64,000 nt of DNA from Prostheceraeus crozeri (taxonomy: Eukaryota > Platyhelminthes > Polycladida > Euryleptidae). Within the stretch, counting starts at the first letter, position 1. The number at the start of each line of letters is the position of its first letter. The notes under the pieces were generated by a model, which worked only from the letters and a program-made list of their open reading frames with translations, was not told the origin of the DNA and did not search any database. Below, piece by piece: positions 1-8,342 of the stretch. Location of the stretch: assembly GCA_907163375.1 (NCBI GenBank), contig CAJQUW010001820.1, positions 52,450 through 116,449 of the forward strand. The letters are read 5' to 3'. The position numbers and the translations under genes are program-made.

Positions 1-38
1 TTCGACTCGCTATGACTCTTCAATCCGTTGGACGAAGC

Positions 39-44
39 AATGAG
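39..44. repeat. Target-site duplication, left of Polinton A (AATGAG)
   Basis: AATGAG lies directly before the first base of the left TIR (AGTAGT...) and recurs exactly after the last base of the right TIR at 17837-17842. Six-base duplications are the hallmark of Polinton integration, so both ends of the element are intact. Confidence 0.93.
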
Positions 45-61
45 AGTAGTTATAGGTATGA

Positions 62-94
62 GATCTGGCGCAACGCTTCGCTCAGCACCGGATC
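62..94. repeat. Terminal hairpin, left tip of Polinton A
   Basis: GATCtGG and CCGGATC can pair around a loop that contains GCTTCGCT, 17 bases in from the tip. The right tip has the mirror copy at 17787-17819 with a perfect GATCCGG/CCGGATC stem. Polinton B has a longer hairpin with the same loop motif at the same place. Confidence 0.7.
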
Positions 95-302
95 ACACTC
101 CCAAATAGATGCGAATGGAACTATAAACAAAAAAATAGGAGCGCTCCTGAAATGTATACAAAAATAGGAACGCTCCTGAAATTTATAAAAATTACAAATG
201 AGGAAAAATACAAAATAGGAAAATTTAAAAATACAAAATGATGAAAATATAAAAATACAACATGAGGAAAAATGCATATGAACAAAAAATATTCATTTAA
301 AA

Positions 303-578
303 ATGGAAGATGAAAAAACAAAAGAACCATCAGCACCTTTATATCCGATATTGGAACAAATGGATAAAGCAAAGTGTGCAGATAGAGTCATATACATGAA
401 AGATAAAGAATCCCAATTATTACTTAGACTAGATTATTATGATAAATTAAGAAAGAGATGGACGAGAGTTAAGAATGTGACACAAGGCGTTGGAGTATTG
501 TTAACATTTTCTTTAGGTGCTCTCACTATTGTCATTTCTTCTGACGTTCTTACAATTCCTGTTGTTGCTACTGCTTTG
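303..578 (+). pseudogene. TIR-borne 5' part of the tip-proximal membrane-protein gene (Polinton A)
   Basis: The reading frame starts MEDEKTKEPSAPLYP and continues through 'YMKDKESQLLLRL', 'RKRWTRVKNVTQGVG' and a first hydrophobic segment, matching the membrane protein at the right end of A and the whole copy in B (38500-39243). It lies entirely in the TIR and loses similarity at the TIR's inner edge, so it is a duplicated fragment rather than a separate gene. About 90 codons match the family; downstream residues belong to unrelated sequence. Confidence 0.75.
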
Positions 579-624
579 CACTCAGATGATTACTCAATTG
601 TGGGGAACAGCTGCTTCTCGTATT

Positions 625-756
625 TATGAAACGCAGCATTTCAGAACAAAGAACTGTGACCCGGAGATGAGCATTTGGGAGACGCTCAATCATGAAACAA
701 TGCATTGCAGAACAAAGAGCAGCTATCCGCACTTGAGCGCTTGGGAGACGTGAAAT
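625..756 (+). repeat. 66-bp tandem duplication beside the left TIR
   Basis: Two adjacent 66-base units (625-690 and 691-756) share 'TGAAAC..', 'CAGAACAAAGA' and 'TTGGGAGACG'. In one frame both read as YETQHFRTKN.../HETMHCRTKS... followed by WET. The block sits between the inner TIR edge and the unrecognised gene at 764 and has no counterpart in Polinton B. Confidence 0.7.
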
Positions 757-763
757 ATATATA

Positions 764-1480
764 TTGCCGTATGTAAGCAGTAAGACTTCATTTGCAATGT
801 CTTCCGTCAGCAAAATAGAGAGAGAATTTTGTTGCTTCTTGGATCAAGTTGTGCCTCTTATTTCACCAGACCATCTTGATTTCTTCAAAACGATATCAGC
901 AAATTTTATTAATGAGTCGCTAAGAAAGAAACAGAAGACGAGTGGAAACGAAGAAAATAAAAAGAGAGAAGTGTTTGAAATAATCCGAGATTCATTCAAG
1001 GAAGTTGACAGCAGCAATTTACCCGAATTTCTCGAGAAAAAGGATATTATAAGTACATCATCGTGCATCTCTTCATTGAATAAACTCATTGGTTTTGAGA
1101 AAATTACACATCGGAATCTTCTGCGCTGCTATGTTTTACAAGGTGAAGTTGTTCAACGGCTGAAGTTATTGTCTAATATGAATTATACAAAATTCGTGAA
1201 AGAGTTGAATGAGACCTACAAAATAAAATTTTCACGCTCATATGTGACATTACTGTTCAAATTATCAAAGAACTATCCAAACTTAGCCAATTCTTCTCTA
1301 TCAATTCACTTTGTGATGAAGAATTTTGCTCATCTTGAAGATTTTATTGATCGTGAAAAAGAGGAGGAACAGCAAAGAATAGCAGAATCCATATTTGATT
1401 CACCCACTGTGCAACAAACTGAACGACAAACTGTGCAGCATACTGATCTCACGCAGGAATTAGAAGACTTGCAAACGTGA
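764..1480 (+). CDS. Unrecognised 238-residue protein, Polinton A cargo
   Basis: This is an open 238-codon frame that I do not recognise. The best start may be either the first Met or the Met at residue 12 (MSSVSKIEREF). Residues 1-60 look helical; 55-75 are Lys/Glu-rich (RKKQKTSGNEENKKRE). Residues 115-185 (from 'HRNLLRCYVLQGEV' to 'LLFKLSKNYPNL') resemble in layout the bacterial and phage DUF3102-type helical domain, in which a helix pair is followed by 'xxYxxxLxxLAxxYP'; this is inference from pattern only. The tail (residues 205-238) is rich in Gln, Thr and Glu. It lies between the left TIR and the protease, on the same strand as the protease, and Polinton B has nothing like it. It could be a captured host or viral DNA-binding accessory protein. 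Confidence 0.6.
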   Translation: MPYVSSKTSFAMSSVSKIEREFCCFLDQVVPLISPDHLDFFKTISANFINESLRKKQKTSGNEENKKREVFEIIRDSFKEVDSSNLPEFLEKKDIISTSSCISSLNKLIGFEKITHRNLLRCYVLQGEVVQRLKLLSNMNYTKFVKELNETYKIKFSRSYVTLLFKLSKNYPNLANSSLSIHFVMKNFAHLEDFIDREKEEEQQRIAESIFDSPTVQQTERQTVQHTDLTQELEDLQT

Positions 1481-1499
1481 AGTTCTACTTCATAAGTAA

Positions 1500-1795
1500 T
1501 AAGTAGTAACATTTATTGCTACTTATTTGAGTGGAGACTGAAAAGTGACAACACTGTTGACAATTTTCATTTCTGTTTCATATAAAAATGAATGGTGGAA
1601 TAAGTAGTAACATTTATTGCTACATATTTGAGTGGAGACTGAAAGTGACAACACTGTTGACAATTTGCATTTCTGTTTCATATAAAAATTAATGGTGTAA
1701 TAAGTACTAACATTTATTGCTACTTATTTGCGTGCGTGGAGACTGAAAAGTGGCAATGGCGTTGACAATTTGCATTTTAGTTTCATTTAAAATGA
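1500..1795 (+). repeat. 100-bp tandem repeat, three units, upstream of the protease
   Basis: Units start at about 1500, 1601 and 1701 with TAAGTAGTAACATTTATTGC and each contain 'GTGGAGACTGAAAA', 'GTTGACAATT' and 'TTTCATATAAAAAT'. The third unit runs straight into the protease start, so each unit seems to be a copy of the gene's upstream region, including the A/T motif that precedes start codons in this element. Expansion of a promoter unit is a plausible reading. Confidence 0.85.
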
Positions 1796-2217
1796 TTGAC
1801 CTGACCGAGTTCTTAAAATTATATGGAACGCAAACAACTACGAATTTTGATGTAAAGAAAAATGCTAATCAATTGGGAATAACGAATTTTCACATATTGA
1901 TGAGGGATGAATTACTATTGATAAAATATGTACCTGAAGTAAATTTTGCAACAAATCTCCATATGTCAGATCAAAAAGGAGTACATTGGTCAGCAACTAT
2001 GTCTAATATAAATGGTGACAATTACTGTTTCGACTCATACGGACTTCCACCTACAAATGAAGTCAAAGAAATACTTGGAAATGGAATTTATAATACATTT
2101 CAAATTCAAAAACAAGGAACAACTTGCTGTGGTCAATTATGTTTATATGTTTTGTATAAATTACAGGAAGGAGCACCATTTCTAGATATTATGCTAGAAT
2201 TGAATAAGGGAATTTAA
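1792..2217 (+). CDS. PRO: Polinton cysteine protease (adenain-like), Polinton A
   Basis: This 141-residue protein belongs to the adenovirus-type cysteine proteases that mature capsid proteins in Polintons and adenoviruses. The catalytic layout is visible: His in 'GVHWSAT' (about residue 67), Asp/Asn position in 'CFDSYGLP' (about 84), and nucleophilic Cys in 'TTCCGQLCLY' (about 116). The start at 1792 (MIDLTEFLKLYG) is chosen because it aligns with MSNINEFLKLYG of the copy in Polinton B; the longer frame from 1750 reads into the upstream tandem repeat. It is somewhat shorter than the 163-residue copy of B in the stretch before the His. It looks open throughout. Confidence 0.88.
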   Translation: MIDLTEFLKLYGTQTTTNFDVKKNANQLGITNFHILMRDELLLIKYVPEVNFATNLHMSDQKGVHWSATMSNINGDNYCFDSYGLPPTNEVKEILGNGIYNTFQIQKQGTTCCGQLCLYVLYKLQEGAPFLDIMLELNKGI

Positions 2218-2239
2218 TTCTCGAAACGTTAGTTCCAAA

Positions 2240-3070
2240 AATTAAAAATCAGTTATTTGTGATTCGTTTTGATAATATCTGTCAGTGATTTCCTGATCAT
2301 CTAAATCTCAAATTTCAAAAGTAATCGGATTAGTTTGGTTTATTTTGCAAACTTCAAATATCTCTTTAGTCCATTAGCCAAAAAAGCCTTTTTCAAATTT
2401 ATTCTTATACTTAAATATTCTAACTCTATCTCCAATCTTAAATTTCGGCTTACGTTTCTGTAAATTCGGATTACTTTCATTCGAATAATTATTTTCGAAT
2501 ATTTTCTTTCGTATTAAATCAGGATCGTCAGAAGCCTTATTTGGAGTTTCTTCAATACCTGAATGAACTTTATTATTGTACTGATCTACAATTCCTGGTA
2601 ATATCTGCAACCATTTCTGATAACCTTGCTCAGTAAATTTCTTGAATAATTTATTTTTTAATGATTTATTAAATCGCTCTATTACTACAGCCTTTCCAGC
2701 ATTTTCTGTGGAATAAACGGTTTCAGATAATGGCTTAACATTTCTGTCATGAAACTCAGACCCTTTGTCAACAAACAATTTCTTTGGCTTTCTATTACTT
2801 TCATTAAAGATTTCTTCAAGCGCATATTTAACTGACAGACAACATTTGTTTTTTAAAGGCTTTGCCCAAGAGTAACGTGTATATAAATCTATAACGGTCA
2901 ATGCGTACTTAAACCCTCTTTAATTGGGCAAATTGATTAGATCTGCACTCCAAATATCATCTTTATTAAATACTTTTACTTTCAATAGATATTTAGGCTT
3001 TCTTTATTCCTTATGAATTTCAGACGCGTAGCGGCTTGGGTCATTTGACATTTTAGAGGCATAAGTTTAA
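2240..3070 (-). pseudogene. INT: Polinton integrase (DDE, RVE family), Polinton A, broken
   Basis: The retroviral-type integrase cuts and joins element ends to target DNA. The core is readable: 'VIDLYTRYSWAKPL' (first catalytic Asp region), 'FVDKGSEF' (second Asp) and 'ENAGKAVVIERFNKSLK' (Glu region), then a C-terminal chromo/SH3-like part with 'FKIGDRVRIFKYKNKFEKGF'. The gene is on the minus strand, convergent with the protease, and its upstream neighbour is the PLA2-like gene. The copy in Polinton B (27690-28536) is about 85% alike by eye. It is broken, with a few breaks. Confidence 0.85.
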
Positions 3071-3074
3071 TCTA

Positions 3075-3546
3075 TCCCCTGGCCAAAAAGCATTTTAGCT
3101 TGTGATGCTTTCTTAACAAACATTCTTTCAATTTTTTCTCTAAAGGTAGGATTTTCAATATTATCTAATTCTTGTAGCATTTTCTTATCAGCTACATGTC
3201 TAGAAGCTATATCATCATGTTCTCTGTATGCTCAATCATGTCCATGAGCTGCTGCATCTACTCTATTTATTGATTTACTATTTTCTCTAGGTGTATTATC
3301 ATCGATTAATCTTAAATCCAATCTTGTGCTTGGGATAGTAAAATTATGTACAGGTAGATGTTTCTCTTTCGAATATTTACTCCAAATAAAACCAGGAAAG
3401 TTTTCTAATGTTTTTTGTATGTCACCTCCGGAATGCAAGGAAGAAGTTGGCTGAACCAAGGTTCTATGTACTTTTAAGAGATAATCCATTAGATCTAGAG
3501 TTGAAATTCTTAAGTTATTCAAATTCAAGGAATCCACTTCGCTCAT
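3075..3546 (-). pseudogene. PLA2-like virion protein, Polinton A, broken
   Basis: The protein starts MSEVDSLNLNNLRIS and carries 'GGDIQKTLENFPGFIWSKYS', a 'TRLDLRL' segment and 'NRVDAAAHGHD'. Together with the copy in Polinton B ('YTGPGTRLDIRL') this is the layout of the phospholipase A2 domain at the N terminus of parvovirus VP1: a Ca-binding YxGPG loop followed by a DAAAxxHDxxY active-site helix. In parvoviruses the domain helps the particle leave endosomes, so here it suggests a virion-borne lytic role. It lies directly upstream of the integrase on the same strand. It is broken. Confidence 0.72.
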
Positions 3547-3562
3547 TTTTAAAGATTAAATA

Positions 3563-4036
3563 TTAACGTACCATACTAGGATTTAGATATACGCCATATC
3601 CATCTTTAGTTTCTTTTATTTCAATTAAATGATCAATATTATGTAGTACATTTTTAAGAACTCGTTTCCCTTCATTAGCTGAATTTAATTTACTAATTAA
3701 ACTATCTACTATTCCCTCACCCTTCGCCGCTTTCTCTAACTCTCGATTATGTCGTTTTTTTTCTTCTAATGCTGCCTTCACTGATTTATTTTTATTTACT
3801 GCCTGGACAATACCAGCTGTCCCGCCTGCAACACTTCCTGCTGCTGCTATACCTTCTATTATTAGAGGAATTAATGATAGAATTTCTCCATTCTTTTCTT
3901 CTTGTAAATTAATATTCTCTATCATTGGTTTACTTATGTAATACTTCTTTTTGTCAACCGTAATATTTTTAGGTGTATTTTTCTCAATGATATTACGTAG
4001 ATTTAATTCAACCGTTTTATTATTCACTTGCACCAT
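3563..4036 (-). CDS. Small protein with Gly/Ala-rich membrane segment, Polinton A
   Basis: This 157-residue open frame begins MVQVNNKTVELNLRN. Residues 55-85 form a glycine/alanine-rich hydrophobic segment ('LIIEGIAAAGSVAGGTAGIV'), followed by a charged helical stretch (about 88-110, 'EEKKRHNRELEKAAKG') and a conserved tail ending in 'LNPSMVR'. A close copy is in Polinton B (26690-27156). It is adjacent to the PLA2-like gene in both elements, in the same direction, which suggests a membrane-active minor virion protein. That role is inference; the family is otherwise unrecognised. The start codon follows an A/T run (TTTTTTATTAAAAAATG). Confidence 0.75.
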   Translation of the reverse strand: MVQVNNKTVELNLRNIIEKNTPKNITVDKKKYYISKPMIENINLQEEKNGEILSLIPLIIEGIAAAGSVAGGTAGIVQAVNKNKSVKAALEEKKRHNRELEKAAKGEGIVDSLISKLNSANEGKRVLKNVLHNIDHLIEIKETKDGYGVYLNPSMVR

Positions 4037-4107
4037 TTTTTAATAAAAAATTTATAGTCTTGGGTTTTTCTAACTTATAGAACCTTGTCCAGAAGCTTTA
4101 GCCGATC

Positions 4108-4120
4108 GGACCAAAGGTCC
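4108..4120. promoter_or_regulatory. Intergenic hairpin GGACC-AAA-GGTCC (Polinton A)
   Basis: A perfect 5-bp stem with a 3-base loop lies in the divergent gap between 3563-4036 (-) and 4184-4648 (+), within 'GCCGATCGGACC...CTCAGGTTACTAAC'. The same module recurs between genes of Polinton B (24346-24358, and as its complement at 26466-26478 and 27165-27177) and in weaker form at 6077-6090. Function is unknown; its strict intergenic position suggests a transcription or processing signal. Confidence 0.6.
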
Positions 4121-4183
4121 TCAGGTTACTAACCAATCATAAACGTAAATATTTTTCCCAAAAGTCAAATTTAATCCTAAAAA

Positions 4184-4648
4184 ATGCCTATAATTTATAA
4201 ACACAATCTTAAACATTTTACTTCAAATCAAAAAATTGCGAGCGAACCATCTATGAAACCTGTGTACCATTATGACAGTGTAGAAACAATTCAAAAAGAA
4301 AGGGCTGGCATCTTTTCTGGTATTGGAAGTATCGTTAACTTGATTAAAAATAATAAAGATTTGAATTCATCTGCTGCCAAAGGAGCAGCTACTATAGGTA
4401 GTACAGCTAGTGCAATATCGAATGCTGTTGAATCACAAAACGAATTAAAACAACTAGAAGCTATTCGTAAACTTAGGAATGATGCTAACGAACTACAAAA
4501 AGATAAGCTCTCAGAGGAAACAAAAAACAAAATTGCACAATTATCGAAGATGGAAAGTAAACATGATGAAAAAACAATTGAAGAAATGAGAGGAAATGGG
4601 ATGCAGTCCCTAACCACTAACGTGGGAAATGGATTAGCAAAATTCTAG
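4184..4648 (+). CDS. Small Ala-rich protein upstream of the capsid gene, Polinton A
   Basis: This 154-residue open frame begins MPIIYKHNLKHFTSNQK. Residues 45-90 contain 'AGIFSGIGSIVNLIK' and the Ala/Ser-rich helix 'AAKGAATIGSTASAISNAV', then a charged coiled-coil-like segment ('KQLEAIRKLRNDANELQKDK'). It ends 'NVGNGLAKF'. The Polinton B copy is at 24498-25052. In both elements it directly precedes the major capsid gene on the same strand, so a minor virion component or scaffold is likely. I cannot assign a named family. Confidence 0.72.
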   Translation: MPIIYKHNLKHFTSNQKIASEPSMKPVYHYDSVETIQKERAGIFSGIGSIVNLIKNNKDLNSSAAKGAATIGSTASAISNAVESQNELKQLEAIRKLRNDANELQKDKLSEETKNKIAQLSKMESKHDEKTIEEMRGNGMQSLTTNVGNGLAKF

Positions 4649-4678
4649 TATCAAACTGATTTTTTTCTAATAAAAAAT

Positions 4679-6014
4679 ATGATGTGAACTCTGATCGAAA
4701 GCAAATTTAGATTAGACGATCCCCTATTCGTCAGTTATAATAAAAAAAGAATGACTATATAAGAGTTGCTATGAACCCTGGATCCTCAGCTAAAGTGAAT
4801 ACTGGGGGTGATTTAATTTTTGAAGTTGATAATCAGCAAAGTTATTTCTATTTACCAGATTCATTTTTACACTTTGAATATTCTCTGTATTCTGATGCTA
4901 ATTTTTCAGCGCGATTACCTGCTACGGATAATATTACATTAGAAAACATTTCTTTCCAAGATTGGTTACACAAATGCGTTTAGATGTTGCAACTCAAAAT
5001 ATAGAAACAATAAGTGATTCTCCAGGTATTATTGATTCGATGCTTCGATTTTTTACAATAGGTGAAAATACTAAAATGCATGAAATCGAAGGATGGTTTC
5101 TTGATAATAATGATGGTATAATTATAGATGATTTAACTCACGCTGGAACAGACGCAGCAGGAATTGCGAAAGATGTAGAACTAATTGTAAATCATTTAAA
5201 TGAAACAAATAATAATGCATATAAAGAAAGACGTAATTTTAATAATAAAAGTAAACAAACTATTGATTGGTCATTGTCTCCAATGTTTGGGTATTTAGAT
5301 TACAATAAAATATCATATCAATTAAAGTTCAAATTAATAATTCATCGCACTGTAAATAATGAATCAATATTTTATGGAAAGGGAGGGAAGAAAGCATATT
5401 TAAAAATTGATAGATTTGAATGGTGGATAAAGCATATTACTCCTAGTTTACAGGTTCAAACAACTATTACGAAACAATTAAATACTAATAAACCAATTCC
5501 AGTAAGTTTTATGAAGCGTACTGCGAGTTCGGTCACTTTTACTGAACAAAGATTTTACTGGCATTTCACAAGGACATCAAATACTCCAAGATATTTTTTA
5601 CTCACTTTTCAAAAGAATGAAACACCTAGTTTTGATAAGAGCAATAGTCTTTTCCATATTAGTTCAAGTAGAAGTTTACAAATGCCATTAAATCAAACAC
5701 GTTATCCTATCGATCCATTAAGATTTGATAACTCAATTAATCAATTCATGGAAGGATATGACGCTTATAGAAATCTATGTCGAGAATTTTGAGTTGAAGC
5801 ACAATTAACTACTGTAGATTGGAAGAATTTTTATCCTGTTTTCTGTTTTGATTTAAGTGCACAATCTGAAGATATTATCAAGACTGGTTGTGATGCTACA
5901 ATTAATATTGAAAAGACAAATTCCACAACATCATTGATGGCTTATGGTTTATTGCTAGGAGATGTAGAATATTCAATTGAAATTCTTAATGAAAAAATGG
6001 TTAGGATCGGTTAG
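4679..6014 (+). pseudogene. MCP: Major capsid protein (double jelly-roll), Polinton A, broken
   Basis: This is the large virion shell protein. Recognisable family segments are 'FEVDNQQSYFYLPDSF' near the N terminus, 'QMRLDVATQNIETISDSPG', 'WSLSPMFGYLDYNKISYQLKF' in the first jelly roll, and near the C terminus 'RYPIDPLRFDNS', 'GYDAYRNLC' and 'YPVFCFDLSAQSED', the typical Polinton capsid ending. The better-preserved copy in Polinton B covers 25122-26457. It follows the small Ala-rich gene on the same strand and converges with the fibre-like gene. It is broken, with a few breaks. Confidence 0.88.
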
Positions 6015-6091
6015 TAACCTGAACAAAAGTGATTGGCTAAAGCCTCTGAACAAAGTTCTATTGGTTAGTAACCTGAGGATCTTTGGTCTGA

Positions 6092-6819
6092 TCAAGATTT
6101 ACTTGTGTGAATGGACAACAACCGCAGGATAACTTTATTAATTTTCTGTTGCACTTTATCTATTGCGTCAACCAGCTTGTGATGTACTTTAATTTCTTTG
6201 CTATTAACTTGCATTTTCTCCTGGTTAATCTTTAAGGCCGTTTTAAGAGCATTCAATTGAGCTTTATCACTAACATTTTGATTAAGTGTTTTTACTTCAT
6301 TTATCATTTTATTCATGAGTTGTGTAATTCTGGTACTCAATTCATCAACACTTTTTTGGAATGTCGATTGCAGTTGTTGCAACTGTTGTAATAATTTTTG
6401 ATTCATTTCGGTAACTTTAAATAACTCTTCTTCCAGTTGTTTATTTTGATTTGTATTCTTTATAATGGCACCCCTTCAAGTTATTGATAATAGGATTACA
6501 ATCTTTGATTGTTCTGTTATTTTTTATGAAGTGTTGATACATCTACTTCTAGATCTTTATTCTTTTTATCAAGTTTTAATATTTTTTTTGTTAATGATTT
6601 GTCATTAAGTTTTAACAACTTTAATTCATTTATTAGTGGAGCCACCTGTCTATCAACATATTCCATATTTTCTAATTCAGTATTTTGTTGTGGAAGAATA
6701 GAAAGATGTAACGGTCCTGTTAAAACGTCTCCAGTTTTCATGATATAGTTGTCTAGGTCTATTTCTGATTCTTGATTATTTGAAATGTAAGCACCTCCTC
6801 CAACATTTGTCAACATCAT
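6092..6819 (-). pseudogene. Fibre-like coiled-coil protein with phage-tail-fibre motif, Polinton A, broken
   Basis: The N terminus starts MMLTNVGGGAYISNNQESEI and continues 'YIMKTGDVLTGPLHLSILPQ', 'NTELENMEYVDRQV'. The pattern KTGDxxTGPLxLxxxPxxxTExxNxxYVD is the one found in tail-fibre and collar proteins of tailed phages. The rest is long heptad-rich helix ('LLKLNDKSLTKKILKLDKKNKD', then 'MNQKLLQQLQQLQSTFQKSV'). In Polinton B the same protein lies at 23464-24343. A trimeric fibre or spike attached to the capsid is a reasonable inference. The gene converges on the capsid gene. It is broken. Confidence 0.68.
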
Positions 6820-6836
6820 TTTTTCTGATTAAAAAT

Positions 6837-7502
6837 ATGTTATCTAACGAGGAAGTCGAAGCCTCGCGTCTCGAAGAAGAAGTTGGTGGAGCCAAGCTTC
6901 TATCCAACAAAGTTGGCAGAACCAAGGTTCTATGTGAAATCTGTAATGCGCCATTCCATAACAAAGCATTATCAAATAAGCATGTGAAAGTAGTACATGC
7001 AACTGAATCTCCAGTACATGCAACAGCACACCCAGTACAACAGTTACACCCAGTACAACAGTTACAACAGTACCAACCAGTAGAACAACAAATGCTACAA
7101 CAACAAATGGTAGAACAACAAAAACTAGAACAGTCGCACTCAGTAAGAAAAGCATGTGGCGCATGTGAAAAAGTAATAACATCTAAGAATTTTGCACGTC
7201 ATCAAAAATTATGCCAATTACCAACACAACCAAAAATAAAAGATAGACAATGTTTGAATTGTAATATATATTTCACTGCCCAGGGTGTCACTAATCATCC
7301 TAAGTCATGTACAATTAACACATGTAAATGTACTAGTTGTGAAATTCTTAAACCCAAAACAGAATTTTATGATAGCAAATCCCAATGTAAAGAATGCTTA
7401 AAAGCACAAGTGAGATGTAATAATTGTAACAAAGTTTTAATGAAGAGAAACTTCCCACGCCATGTAACAATTTGTCATGTGCAATTAACTTTGTACCTGT
7501 AA
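6837..7502 (+). CDS. Zinc-finger protein, Polinton A only
   Basis: This is a 221-residue open frame starting MLSNEEVEASRLEEEVGG, directly after the A/T start motif; the fibre-like gene diverges from it across a 17-bp gap. Cys/His clusters: 'CEICNAPFHNKALSNKHVKVVH' (about residues 33-54), 'CGACEKVITSKNFARHQKLC' (about 106-125), 'CLNCNIYFTAQGVTNHPKSC' (about 138-157), a CxC..C..C cluster, and 'CNNCNKVLMKRNFPRHVTIC' near the end. A Gln-rich linker with repeats of 'PVQQL' and 'VEQQ' separates the first finger from the others. The fingers are C2HC/C2H2-like and suggest nucleic-acid binding, perhaps a late transcription factor. No counterpart is seen in Polinton B. Confidence 0.72.
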   Translation: MLSNEEVEASRLEEEVGGAKLLSNKVGRTKVLCEICNAPFHNKALSNKHVKVVHATESPVHATAHPVQQLHPVQQLQQYQPVEQQMLQQQMVEQQKLEQSHSVRKACGACEKVITSKNFARHQKLCQLPTQPKIKDRQCLNCNIYFTAQGVTNHPKSCTINTCKCTSCEILKPKTEFYDSKSQCKECLKAQVRCNNCNKVLMKRNFPRHVTICHVQLTLYL

Positions 7503-7510
7503 AAGTCCAT

Positions 7511-7670
7511 ACACTCACTTGAGTCCCCTACCCTCTTTTAATCTTCGGACAGTCCGACACTCACTTGAGTGTCTTGCCTTCATTTAAGCCTCAGACTAAA
7601 TAGACCGTAGTAGTTCGGAAGTGCTACAGAGGTATAAAACACTCAAATGAGTGTCGGACTAGTCTGGAGT
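7511..7670. repeat. Nested palindromes around ACTCACTTGAGT (Polinton A)
   Basis: ACTCACTTGAGT occurs at 7513-7524, ACACTCACTTGAGTGT at 7557-7572 and ACACTCAAATGAGTGT at 7639-7654. The last two sit in longer inverted arms (GTCCGACACTCACTTGAGTG against CACTCAAATGAGTGTCGGAC) that can fold on each other. The block lies in the gap after the zinc-finger gene and before the PolB cluster, where no protein is coded. Confidence 0.65.
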
Positions 7671-7710
7671 CTGAAGCATTTTTTCTCATATAAAAAATGG
7701 GAAAAAAGAA

Positions 7711-7842
7711 ATGAATATAGAAAATAGAGCTGCACTAGATGTTATGCGAACAGGAATTAGTGATTTTCGAGATGTACTGAAAAATGTGAAACCTCCAGTT
7801 TATGAAGCTAAGAAGATATTAAGTGATCTAAAACCATTATGA
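7711..7842 (+). CDS. Possible 43-residue protein, Polinton A
   Basis: The short open frame MNIENRAALDVMRTGISDFRD... ends KKILSDLKPL. It sits in the gap upstream of the PolB cluster and follows an A/T-rich leader. The peptide is helical and charged, but I see no homologue in Polinton B and no family. It may be a small gene or chance. Confidence 0.25.
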   Translation: MNIENRAALDVMRTGISDFRDVLKNVKPPVYEAKKILSDLKPL

Positions 7843-7876
7843 AATAAAAAATTATTTAAAAAAAATAAATGATATT

Positions 7877-8241
7877 ATGTCTCTACATGACGACTATGCT
7901 CAGTATATAATTAAACATGTACCAGTTTTAAAAGATTATCGTCATCGTACAAACCCTGTCAATTCGAAGAAAGAAGTTAGATTTTATTATCATCAGAAAC
8001 ACGTAGCGCCGTTACAGATTATAAAACAAACATGGTATCAAACCGTTTGTTTAAACAAAAGACTTTCCACTTTGTCTACGAAGTTTCAGCGTATTTTTAT
8101 AATACAATTAATTTATGGTGGTTGGTTAAGAAAGAAAATTTAACAACACATGAATTAGAAACATTACATCAATTAAATATTCCTGTGTATATGCAACGAA
8201 GTCGACGTTCTATGTCAAAACGGAACCGAGGTTCTATGTAA
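7877..8241 (+). pseudogene. Small conserved protein upstream of PolB, Polinton A, broken
   Basis: Segments 'HVPVLKDYRHRTNPVNSKKE', 'VRFYYHQKHVAPL' and 'LTTHELETLHQLNIPVYM' match the protein at 35381-35773 in Polinton B, which is also immediately upstream of PolB on its strand. The pairing of these two genes survives the inversion of the PolB block between the elements, which argues for a linked job, possibly in replication. The family is not recognised. It is broken. Confidence 0.5.
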
Positions 8242-8312
8242 AAACGGAATCGAGGTTCTATATAAAAACGGAACCGAGGTTCTATGCAAAAACGGAACCG
8301 AGGTACTATGTG
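8201..8312 (+). repeat. 27-bp tandem repeat before PolB (Polinton A)
   Basis: Four to five units contain CGAGGTTCTATGTAAAAACG. A single unit is found at the same place in Polinton B (about 35358-35386, opposite strand). 'GGTTCTAT' also appears in other gaps and gene starts of both elements, so the unit has expanded locally in A. Confidence 0.75.
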
Positions 8313-8342
8313 AAAAAAACATAATTTTTTCTTCTGAAAAAG

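Larger units (their letters stand above)
45..578 (+). repeat. Left TIR of Polinton A
   Basis: The stretch is the reverse complement of the right end, from the AGTAGT tip to a point inside the tip-proximal membrane-protein gene. Similarity stops at about 578. The left copy holds one extra 35-bp unit (two copies of a 'GCTCCTGAAAT' module where the right has one). Because the TIR includes the first part of a gene, both tips carry that gene's start but only the right tip has its remainder. Confidence 0.88.

Noticed and set aside
8201-8312. CRISPR-like direct repeats (also 1500-1795, 30090-30556, 30641-30722)
   Set aside because: These are head-to-tail tandem repeats without unique spacers in a eukaryotic transposon.
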